Position numbers and translations under genes: made by a program. Under the pieces are notes generated by a model. The model was not told the origin of the DNA. It saw nothing but the letters and a program-made list of their open reading frames with translations, and made no database searches. This document shows, piece by piece, positions 1-7,766 of a stretch of DNA of 64,000 nucleotides (its first letter is position 1; each line of letters starts with the position of its first letter). The stretch is from Nothopassalora personata (lineage: Eukaryota; Ascomycota; Dothideomycetes; Mycosphaerellales; Mycosphaerellaceae), in assembly GCA_033816765.1 (NCBI GenBank), contig CM066287.1, forward strand, positions 1,798,001-1,862,000, in the 5' to 3' direction.

Positions 1-56
1 TAAGGAAAAGAAGTCAACACAACGACACGGAACAAATGACTACTGGGTAACACGAC

Positions 57-674
57 TTACGAAGATTGAGATGCCAAGACGGGAGGAAAGAGAAAATCCA
101 AGGGATCGTCCAGCGGGACGTCCGACAGAGAACTCCAGTCTTGAGGAGGCATCTCGAGAATGCCATGGAAAGGGAAAGGAGGTTCAGGGACCTCTACACC
201 GGACGGAACAGAGAAGGGGAGATCGACAGGAGGGTCGTCCAGCTCGAGTTCGTCGAGGGCCTTCCCGGTCGCATCATCGGTACGACGCTCAGCAAGACGA
301 AGCTGTTTCCGTACACGAACTTTCTTCATGCGCTTCTCAGTAAGACGCTGGAGAAGCTCAATCTCCTCCTCTTCTAAGGATTCCAAGTCGCGACGAAGCT
401 GTTCCCGGACGGAGCGAAGTTTTTCCCATTGGGGGAAGGCCAGAGAAACGTCGCAAGTCTTGCGGTTGTGTCTAACGCACTCGGAGCACTTCGAGGACCT
501 CGGACCAACGATGCAGGCAGGACGACTGCCATCAGCCAAAGGTTTCAGGGAACGACAATAGGAGCAGGGAGCCATTTCGTAACCGTTCTCTTCAATATCT
601 TCAACAAGGCGCTTGCGACGAAGGGTTGATTTTGCTTGAGAAGGACCAATGGTGATAGATGAAAGAGAAGTCAT
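57..674 (-). CDS. Six-cysteine (zinc-cluster-like) coiled-coil protein, antisense in an LTR element
   Basis: A 205-residue intact ORF with an ATG at 674. Residues 37-74 hold six cysteines spaced C-x2-C-x13-C-x8-C-x2-C-x7-C. This resembles a fungal Zn2Cys6 cluster with a longer first loop. Residues about 85-145 are rich in E, K, R, L and Q, and predict a coiled coil, as in Gal4-type dimerisers. The C-terminal third is acidic and proline-rich. A second copy at 15031-15617 keeps all six cysteines with identical spacing at roughly half sequence identity. Both copies sit antisense to their element, about 80 bp from the LTR, so the LTR may supply the promoter. DNA binding or metal binding is inference; it could also be a silencing suppressor or a gag accessory protein. 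Confidence 0.7.
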   Translation of the reverse strand: MTSLSSITIGPSQAKSTLRRKRLVEDIEENGYEMAPCSYCRSLKPLADGSRPACIVGPRSSKCSECVRHNRKTCDVSLAFPQWEKLRSVREQLRRDLESLEEEEIELLQRLTEKRMKKVRVRKQLRLAERRTDDATGKALDELELDDPPVDLPFSVPSGVEVPEPPFPFHGILEMPPQDWSSLSDVPLDDPLDFLFPPVLASQSS

Positions 675-751
675 CGTTGCATGACAGGATTGACGAAGAA
701 AACGCCGGACCCTATAAGCTTCGGGACGAAGCTAGGCTAGAAGGGGGATGG

Positions 752-970
752 TGTTACGGTTTGATTCGTGGAGAACCCACAACCACTCGTTAGGCAAACG
801 AGAGCAAGGAAACCTATGGGACGAGATCGCTCTCTGAGCTCTAGGGTGATCTCTGAGGGAGCAGAGAGAGCAGGACAGATCAACTGATCGGACTGATCAA
901 GTCGCGCCAAGACATGGCACTATATAGACGACGCTCTTTTGCAAGTAGATAGGAGCTTCGTGCTCAACTC
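752..970 (+). repeat. Truncated 3' LTR
   Basis: Starts TGTTACGG directly after a purine tract (740-751). It contains a TATATA box and, 39 nt after the start of that box, GTGCTCAA, the predicted RNA start. The layout matches the 373-bp LTR at 14577-14949 read on the minus strand. Homology stops near 970, so the U5-side portion is missing. Confidence 0.75.
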
Positions 971-3067
971 ATTTTAAGTATACACCATATACTGTTTGGA
1001 ACCACTACCTTCATAACTGATTGAGACATCCCTGCAAAGATCCAAGCCCGAGTTGTGATAACGTACAGCGGTTCCTAACAGATCTTTACTAAAGTTCGCA
1101 TAAAATGGCGTCGTTGAAGTTGTCTCCGATTTGTGGTTGTTTAGTGCAATCTGCGCTATTAGCAGCAATGAAACCTAGTTGTCTTATGTATAGTTAATGT
1201 AGTGTCGTAGGTATTGTTCTAGCGTTTAATTCATCCTTTCGGTTTGTCCGTCTGTCTCCGGATAATATGCTATTAACAGCTTATGTTTAATTCCGATCGT
1301 TCCTATAAGCGTCTTCTAGTAGTTTAATGTGAATAGCTTGTCTCTATCCGTTATAAACGCTTAAGGGAATCCGTAGTATCGGATAAGTCTATCTAGTACG
1401 AGGTATCCGAGCTACTCTACATTGTACGTTTCTAATGTAGGAATAAAGTGTGCGTATTTCGTAAGTCTATCAACTATGACTAGTATTATGTCGTATAGTT
1501 GTTTCGTAACTTAATCTCTTAACGGTGGGAGTTTCGTAATAAAGTCTATTATAACTTCGTCCTATGGTTTCGTCGGTAGTGTCCTAAACTGTAGGTGACC
1601 GTATTTTGCATGTCTCGCAGCCTTGTTTCGTTAGCAGTGTACGCATTGTTTAATGTAGCGTAACACCTTAAGTCTCATCTATAGAAATAAGAAACTGCGC
1701 TATATTAGGTCTATAGTTTTTAAAGTTCTAGGGTGTCTATAAGTTGGTCCGTCGTAATGTTGTTAAATGCATTCTTCTTCTCGATCCTTCGGTACTTAGT
1801 ATTTCCCTTGCGATATAGGGAACTGTTCGTCCTTGTTGCCTAGTATCCGTACGATGTTGTTGAATTCTCTCGTGTTTGTACTAAGACTTCCGTCGGGGTT
1901 TGTCTTTAATATCTTGTGTTGCACTAGTTCTTTTCCTTCTATATAGTCGCTTCTTCGGCTTAGCGCGTCGGCGCGGCTATTCTCTCTTCCTAGAGTATAT
2001 TTAATTTCGAACTTATACTGTCCTAGCAGCTCCGACTAGCGGGCTTGCCTTCGGGTAAGTTCTTTCGTCGTTATAAAGTACGTAAGATTCTTATAGTTAG
2101 AAAGAATCGTTAACTTCGGTGGGCCCTCGATATATACTCTCTAATGTTATATAGTAGCAACAATAGCTAGAAGCTCTTTATTATAGATGTCGTAGTTCTG
2201 TTCCGCTATAGTTATTTTCCGGGAGTAATAGGCTACTAGGTGTCTCTGCCTATTATGTGTCTATGTTAAACACGCGCCTATTGCTATATTAGACGTATCG
2301 GTCTCGATGTAGACTTCCTTACTACTATCGAATAGTCGAAGCGTAGGGGCTAAAGCGCATTGTTCCTTAAGTTTCTTAAATACTTTAATCTGTTCTTTTC
2401 CTCATTTCTAAGTAACGTCCTTTCTTGTAAGCATCGTTATTAGTGCTGCTGTCTTTAAGTAGTCCTTAATGAATTTCCGGTTGTAGTTCGCTAGTCTAAG
2501 GAATAATTGTACGTCCTTAACTGTTTTCGGTTCTAGCTATTCTCTAATTAACTATGTCTTCGTAGGGTCGATCGTTATCCCTATAGTGCTAATAATAAAG
2601 CCTAGGAATTTAACTTCTTTCTTATAGAATTCGCATTTCTCGGGTACCGTCTTAAATCCTAATTGCGTAAGTCGTTCGAAGACGTCCTAGACTTGTCTTA
2701 TGTATTCCTACAGGGATCCTTTCGTGTAGACTAGTATGTCGTCTATATAGGCGATAACGCATACGTCGAGTAGGTCTCTAAGTGTTTCGTTAACAAGGTC
2801 CTAGTAGGATGCGGGTGCGTTAGTTAATCCTATTAGTATAACTAAGAATTCGTAGAGTCCGTATCTTGTTCTAAAAGCGGTTTTCCATTCTTCTCCTTCT
2901 ACTATCCGTATAGCGTAGAAGGCATCTCGTAGGTCAATCTTCGTGTACTAGTCCGATCCGGTTAATCTGTCTTATGCTTCTTCGATGTTAGGTAGCGGGT
3001 ATCGGTTCTTAATCGTGATCTCGTTTAACTTCCTATAGTCTTATACGAGTCGTAACTTCCCGTTTGC
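971..3067 (-). pseudogene. RIP-degraded gypsy pol: RT, RNase H and integrase remnants
   Basis: Minus-strand translation shows a reverse transcriptase active-site block (CVIAYIDDILVY) near 2725-2760. An integrase C-terminal stretch (ALNNHKSETTSTTPFYANF) lies at about 1090-1165. TAA and TAG stops occur throughout, TpA is abundant and CpA/TpG are depleted, as expected for repeat-induced point mutation. The element is cut at about 970 by the junction with the neighbouring LTR. At 3067 it is cut by the insertion of the 3068-10746 element, and the reading continues at 10752. Confidence 0.85.
3063..3067. repeat. Target-site duplication TTTGC, left
   Basis: TTTGC abuts the left LTR and is repeated at 10747-10751 directly after the right LTR. 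This is the usual 5-bp duplication of Ty3/gypsy integrases. Confidence 0.95.
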
Positions 3068-3259
3068 TGACACGAGGCCTACGAGTGTAAGAGGGAAACG
3101 TAGGGTGTAGGGAATAGAGACGTAGTTAGACGAAGTATCTAGAGGTAACGCGCGAAGTACGAAAGATAAAGCAAAGCGCCGAGGCGTCGCGCTAGCGCCG
3201 GGAGATCACGTGACCCTGATCACGTGACCGAACATCCAAATCAAGGTCGCTTCGTGACA
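3068..3259 (-). repeat. 192-bp LTR (3' LTR in element sense)
   Basis: Runs TGACACGAGG to CTTCGTGACA on the plus strand and is identical over 192 bp to 10555-10746. The last 22 or so codons of pol read into it. In element sense it contains GTCTAACTA (3131-3123), the complement of the putative primer-binding site. Confidence 0.97.
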
Positions 3260-6200
3260 GTACCCCCCCCTCCACGAGACGAGCTCCTGCGACGTCGTTC
3301 AGGCTATTGCGTTGCGTGCCAGTTGCACTTGCGTGCTTGCTGGTATTGCTTGTTCGCTGCTCATCATATGACGGCTGACTGCTGGTGTGCGAGTGTTGTT
3401 GCATGGTCTCACCCATTGAAGAGGTAGGCCGCTTTGAAGAACTTCCATCCAGCCGAATGCCTTCTGCGAGTGAGTAGAAAGGAGGCGTGGACTTCGTAGG
3501 CGGTGTGGCGTCTCCGGAGATCACTGCGAGACCATAAACTGAGACGCTAAATACGTGCGCCATGAACTCATCGTCAACCTCCGTAGGTCGTGGCTTGTCT
3601 GGGTATGCGCGGTGAAATTCTTGCACCAGCTCCTCAGCACCTGGCAGCAGTGAGGTGTATGGGCGTTCGCTCATTGTGCCGTCCTTCCACAAAACCTTGT
3701 ACCAGACTTTGCGGTATTTTATCCTTGAGTCAACCACCTCTTGAACTTCCCATTCAGTCGATTCTTTACCATCTCTTACTATTTCGAGCGGCGGCGGCGG
3801 CGGCAGGTGCTGTCCAGGCAGCGGGTCTTCGGGTGCGCGGCGTAGGAGACTCGAGTGGAAAACATCGTGGAGGTGGGCGAGATCAGAGTTAGGTGGGAAT
3901 CGCAGGCGGTAGGAACGGCGCCCAATAGGCTCGACGACTTCGAAGGGACCGAATGCTTTACTGTCGAGTTTCTTGGATGGTCGTGTAGTGCGGATGTTGC
4001 GTGCGTCGAGGAAGACTTTGTCGCCCTTTTGGAAATTTGGTGCGGGTGCACGTGCCACATTAGCTTGATCCGTGTTCTTGGCTTGGGTCCAAGCGTGCTC
4101 CGCTCGCATTTGCTCGAGCACGGCCTGTGTGAATTGCTCAAAGTCTCTGAGGTTGTCTGCAAAGGTGTCGGCTGCATCAAGCTGTTTCACCTTGTCTGCC
4201 GTGACTTGTGGACGGGCTTCAGATGGCTTCACATTCATCCCTAAGCTCGGGTGCCTTCCTGTGTTCGCAAAGAATGGTGTAACGCCTGTGCTGGCAGCTA
4301 CATGGTTGTTCATCGCGAATTCCGCGGTCGGCAGCCAGTTAACCCAGTCGTCCTGGAGATAGTTACTGAAAGCTCGCAAGTATTGCTCTAACGCTTGGTT
4401 AGTTCGCTCCGATTGACCGTCGGTCTCTGGGTGGAAGGAAGTTGACAGGTTTTGTTTGATGCCGAGCCGCTGGCAGAGTCGTTCCCAGAAGGCGCTTACA
4501 AACTGCGTCCCGCGGTCTGACACAAATATTTCTGCGACGCCGTGATGGGGCATAATGTAATGGTAGTACAGGTCAGCTGTGTGTTCTGCATCCATACGGT
4601 CCGTAGGGATGAAGTGCACCTGCTTGGAGAGCATGTCTGTTACTGTCAGGATATTGGTGTATGTCTTGCCATCTCTGCGAGATTTGCTAGGCGGCAGGTC
4701 GACTATGAAGTCCATGGCGACGTGTTTCCAGACGTCCGGTGGTGTACGATGGGCGGAGAGCGTCCCTTGGTACCGTGAACGAGACGGTGTTGATCTCCTA
4801 CAGATGTAGCAGTTGCGCACGTATTGGGTGATGTCTTTCTGCATGAAAGGCCACCATAGGTCATGGCGTAGAATCAGTTCGTGTGTGCGTGCCATGCCTT
4901 GATGCCCAGCAAGAGGCGCGTCATGGTAGCTCTGCACTATCTTTGTGCGTAGGTTGCGGTATTCCGGCACAAACAGCCTGTTGTTCACGTACAGCCTCCC
5001 GTCTTGCATGCGGCACTCTGAAGCTGTAATCTTGCGCTGTTGCAGAAACTCAGACGTCTTGCGGTCGCGGAGATCTTTCTGAAGGCGCTTCATACGCATG
5101 CTGAAGCGTGGGTCCTTGTAAGCTGTATTGAGCATTGAGAGCACGTTGTCGTCCGAGTCTGCTGGTTGCTGCAACTCCGGCCAGTCTTCCTTGGGAGTGT
5201 CTGGCTCGTTGGGCGTTGGCTGGTCAGGGACTGTCGCCAGATCTGACCCGTCTTCTAGCGCTTGTTCAGGTGCCTTATGCTCGTCATCTTTTGGGACTTC
5301 GGGGATGTTCGCATTCTCGTCGTCCGCATTCTCGTCGTTCGCTTTGTTGGCCAGCCTAGCGCTTCGTCGAGGTTCTGTAGGCGGGTCCGTGGTGATTGCG
5401 AATGCGGAGACTATATCCAGGTTATCCGGCTTCAAGATGGTTTGTTCGCGGTACTGTGTCCGTGCATCAATCCCTTCAGGCAGGTCTTGGGAGCGTCTCG
5501 TCAGGCTGTCCGGTTTGGTGCCCTGGACGCCCGGTCGATACGTGATCTTGAAGTTGAATTGTGACAGGAACTCGGCCCACCTAGCCTGGCGCTGGTTGAG
5601 TTGCTTCGTGGACATAAACCACTCCAGGTTCTTGTGATCTGACAGCACTCGGATGGGTTTCTGGTCATCCGCCTCTGGCACTAGTTCGTACTGCCATTCT
5701 TCGAACGTCTTGACAATAGCGAGCAGCTCCTTGTCGTAGATGTCGTAGTTGCATTCTTGCGGACTCATCTTCTTGGAGAAGTAGGCTATCGGCTTGAGCA
5801 GAAACTCGCCTTCCTTCTCCGGATCTGGGTGCTTCTGGGACAGAACGCCTGCAGTTACGTAGTCTGACGCATCCGTCTCAATCCAAACTTCCAGTCCTGG
5901 TTGGAAGTGTGCCAGGATTGGTGCTGAGACGAATCGCTTCTTCAGCTTATCGAATGCTTGCTGGCATCCCTCGTCCCACTGCCAGGGTGTATCTTTCTTT
6001 GTCAGTGCTGTGAGCTTGCGCACGACTCTTGAATACTCATAGATGAAGCGTCTGTAGAAACCACTGAACCCGAGGAACGCAAGGACGTCCTTGACGTTCC
6101 GGGGTGTCTCCCAGTTCTGGATTGCTTCAACCTTAACTGGATCCATCTCGATACCTTCGGTAGTGACAATAAGGCCAAGGTACTTGATCTTCTTGACGAA

Positions 6201-7697
6201 GAATTCGCTCTTGTCAATGTCGATAGGCATACCGGCTTCGCCTACTTTCTTAATGACTGCTCGTACGTGCTGGACATGTTCTTCTTCGCTGTCGCTGTAG
6301 ATGAGAACATCGTCAAGATAGACTGTGCAGAACCGATCGAGGTACTCTCGCAGTACTTCATTGATTCGTCTCTGCCAACTGCTTGGCCCGTTGCAGAGCC
6401 CGAACGGCATAACCTTGAACTCGTAGAGGCCATATCTTGTGATGAAGGCTGTCAGCCATTCCTGTCCATGCGCAATGCGAAGGTTGTTGAATGCTGCTAC
6501 GATGTCGAGTTTCGAGAACATCTTGGCCTTAGCCAGACGATCCAGGGTTTCTCGGATCAAAGGAATAGGATATCGGTCCTTAATCGTGAGGGCGTTCAAT
6601 GCTCTGTAATCGACGCATACGCGCAGTCCACCACCAGGCTTCTTGACAATGAGCAGTGGTGATGCGCAGGGCGACTTGCTTTCTTGCAATGAACCGTTTG
6701 CAAGGCCATCGTCGAGAAACTTCCGTACCACGGCCAACTGCTCAGCATTCATTGGGATCATCTTGCGATAAGGCGGTGTAGTACCTGGTTTGAGCTTAAT
6801 CTCATGGTCACTAGGACCATGCTCAGGCAGTACAAACTCCGACTTGTGCTTGAAGTACAGAGCTAGATCCTTAAGCACTGCTGGCAGCTTTTCTTCTGGG
6901 TTCGACTTCTTGCACGCTGTCATGAAGCGTTCCCAGTCCTCTGGCGCCATCGCGAAGCATGAAAGTTGTTCTCCCTCCCCCCCAAACGGATCTTGCGGTG
7001 GCGGCTTATCGGGTGGTTCGGGTGGGACGTCGTCAGGTGGTGGTGTTAGGTCTTCAGGCCAAAGGGCAAAGAGCTGATTGTCCTTATCCTTTGACATCTT
7101 CATGAACGCTTGCGCACTGACGATGTCGATATCATCAGAGCTGTGAAAGTCAGGGTCGACGTTGTGGGTCTTGCCGCGACGATCTATTGTTACGACGCAG
7201 ACCAGACTTCTGAAGTTATGGTTCAAGCAGCAGTTCGTGCTGTTGAAGGTCATTGTCCTGTTCTTGAAGCTGATCTCGGGGTCATGTTGTTCTAGCCATG
7301 ACATTCCGATGACGATGTCATATGTGTCAAGGTCTGTAACGTAGTACAGATCCTGGTCGCGATGTGCTCCGACGTCCAGGGTGACGAGGACTGCATGTGT
7401 TATCATAGAGCGGTGCCCGTCCGCAAGTCGCAAACGCTTAGGTTTCGCAAGAGGGATAAGGTCAAGGTGATGTGTGCGCACGAAGTTGTTATGGATGAAG
7501 AGGTCTGTTGCGCCTGTGTCGATCAAACTTTTTGCATTATGAGGTCCTAGTCTACTGTGTACCTTTGCAGAGCATACAAGGTGTTTGCCCTGTCTAGGCT
7601 GGACAGTGACGTTCTGGATGCCTCCTGCTGTCTCGGCACAAGACAGTGCAAGTTCGTTGTTGTCATAATCGTCATCTCTTAGGGTGCAAAGGTTCAT
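3192..7697 (-). CDS. pol: Pol polyprotein: protease, RT, RNase H, integrase, chromodomain
   Basis: 1501 residues from the first ATG; the frame stays open upstream through the gag stop, so the natural product is a Gag-Pol fusion made by frameshifting. Protease active site DTGA is at residues 60-63. RT catalytic aspartates are D398 and D462/D463 (YLDD). RNase H spans about 600-735. Integrase has an HHCC zinc site at about 931-966 and a DDE triad D996, D1061, E1097. A chromodomain-like segment (WEVQEVVDSR...) covers about 1316-1370. About 130 further residues follow it, and the last 22 or so come from the 3' LTR. That tail has no domain I recognise. Reverse transcription occurs in cytoplasmic particles and integration in the nucleus; a chromodomain usually guides integration to modified histones. 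Confidence 0.97.
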   Translation of the reverse strand: MNLCTLRDDDYDNNELALSCAETAGGIQNVTVQPRQGKHLVCSAKVHSRLGPHNAKSLIDTGATDLFIHNNFVRTHHLDLIPLAKPKRLRLADGHRSMITHAVLVTLDVGAHRDQDLYYVTDLDTYDIVIGMSWLEQHDPEISFKNRTMTFNSTNCCLNHNFRSLVCVVTIDRRGKTHNVDPDFHSSDDIDIVSAQAFMKMSKDKDNQLFALWPEDLTPPPDDVPPEPPDKPPPQDPFGGEGEQLSCFAMAPEDWERFMTACKKSNPEEKLPAVLKDLALYFKHKSEFVLPEHGPSDHEIKLKPGTTPPYRKMIPMNAEQLAVVRKFLDDGLANGSLQESKSPCASPLLIVKKPGGGLRVCVDYRALNALTIKDRYPIPLIRETLDRLAKAKMFSKLDIVAAFNNLRIAHGQEWLTAFITRYGLYEFKVMPFGLCNGPSSWQRRINEVLREYLDRFCTVYLDDVLIYSDSEEEHVQHVRAVIKKVGEAGMPIDIDKSEFFVKKIKYLGLIVTTEGIEMDPVKVEAIQNWETPRNVKDVLAFLGFSGFYRRFIYEYSRVVRKLTALTKKDTPWQWDEGCQQAFDKLKKRFVSAPILAHFQPGLEVWIETDASDYVTAGVLSQKHPDPEKEGEFLLKPIAYFSKKMSPQECNYDIYDKELLAIVKTFEEWQYELVPEADDQKPIRVLSDHKNLEWFMSTKQLNQRQARWAEFLSQFNFKITYRPGVQGTKPDSLTRRSQDLPEGIDARTQYREQTILKPDNLDIVSAFAITTDPPTEPRRSARLANKANDENADDENANIPEVPKDDEHKAPEQALEDGSDLATVPDQPTPNEPDTPKEDWPELQQPADSDDNVLSMLNTAYKDPRFSMRMKRLQKDLRDRKTSEFLQQRKITASECRMQDGRLYVNNRLFVPEYRNLRTKIVQSYHDAPLAGHQGMARTHELILRHDLWWPFMQKDITQYVRNCYICRRSTPSRSRYQGTLSAHRTPPDVWKHVAMDFIVDLPPSKSRRDGKTYTNILTVTDMLSKQVHFIPTDRMDAEHTADLYYHYIMPHHGVAEIFVSDRGTQFVSAFWERLCQRLGIKQNLSTSFHPETDGQSERTNQALEQYLRAFSNYLQDDWVNWLPTAEFAMNNHVAASTGVTPFFANTGRHPSLGMNVKPSEARPQVTADKVKQLDAADTFADNLRDFEQFTQAVLEQMRAEHAWTQAKNTDQANVARAPAPNFQKGDKVFLDARNIRTTRPSKKLDSKAFGPFEVVEPIGRRSYRLRFPPNSDLAHLHDVFHSSLLRRAPEDPLPGQHLPPPPPLEIVRDGKESTEWEVQEVVDSRIKYRKVWYKVLWKDGTMSERPYTSLLPGAEELVQEFHRAYPDKPRPTEVDDEFMAHVFSVSVYGLAVISGDATPPTKSTPPFYSLAEGIRLDGSSSKRPTSSMGETMQQHSHTSSQPSYDEQRTSNTSKHASATGTQRNSLNDVAGARLVEGGVLSRSDLDLDVRSRDQGHVISRR
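3261..3276 (-). other. Polypurine tract of the young gypsy element
   Basis: The plus strand carries a run of C directly next to the LTR. In element sense this reads GGAGGGGGGGGTAC immediately before the 3' LTR, the expected plus-strand primer for reverse transcription. It lies inside the pol ORF. Confidence 0.8.
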
Positions 7698-7724
7698 CTC
7701 TTCTTCATGTTCTTCGTTTGAGCA

Positions 7725-7766
7725 AGGCTTAGGGTCGCGACTTGACTCTAAGCCTGAGCATTTCCC
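7725..7766 (-). promoter_or_regulatory. Programmed -1 frameshift signal between gag and pol
   Basis: In element sense the heptamer G GGA AAT (7766-7760) is in the gag frame and matches the X XXY YYZ slippery rule. After a 4-nt spacer comes an 8-bp perfect stem: AGGCTTAG (7755-7748, containing the gag stop) pairs with CTAAGCCT (7732-7725) across a 15-nt loop that can add 3 more pairs. Slipping back one base joins gag to the open pol frame, adding 25 residues before the first pol ATG. The signal is read directly from sequence; activity is inferred. Confidence 0.85.

Larger units (their letters stand above)
1..970 (+). mobile_element. 3' end of an LTR retrotransposon carrying an antisense gene
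   Basis: This is the right-hand end of an LTR element cut by the window edge. Seen: an antisense ORF (57-674), a polypurine tract (about 740-751) and directly after it an LTR starting TGTTACGG at 752. Sequence at 1-56 still matches the region just past the homologous ORF in the 14577-17112 element, so the rest of the element (probably gag on the plus strand) should lie left of position 1. The LTR breaks off near 970, where integrase-like sequence of a different, degraded element begins. The element is not RIP-degraded. Confidence 0.75.
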
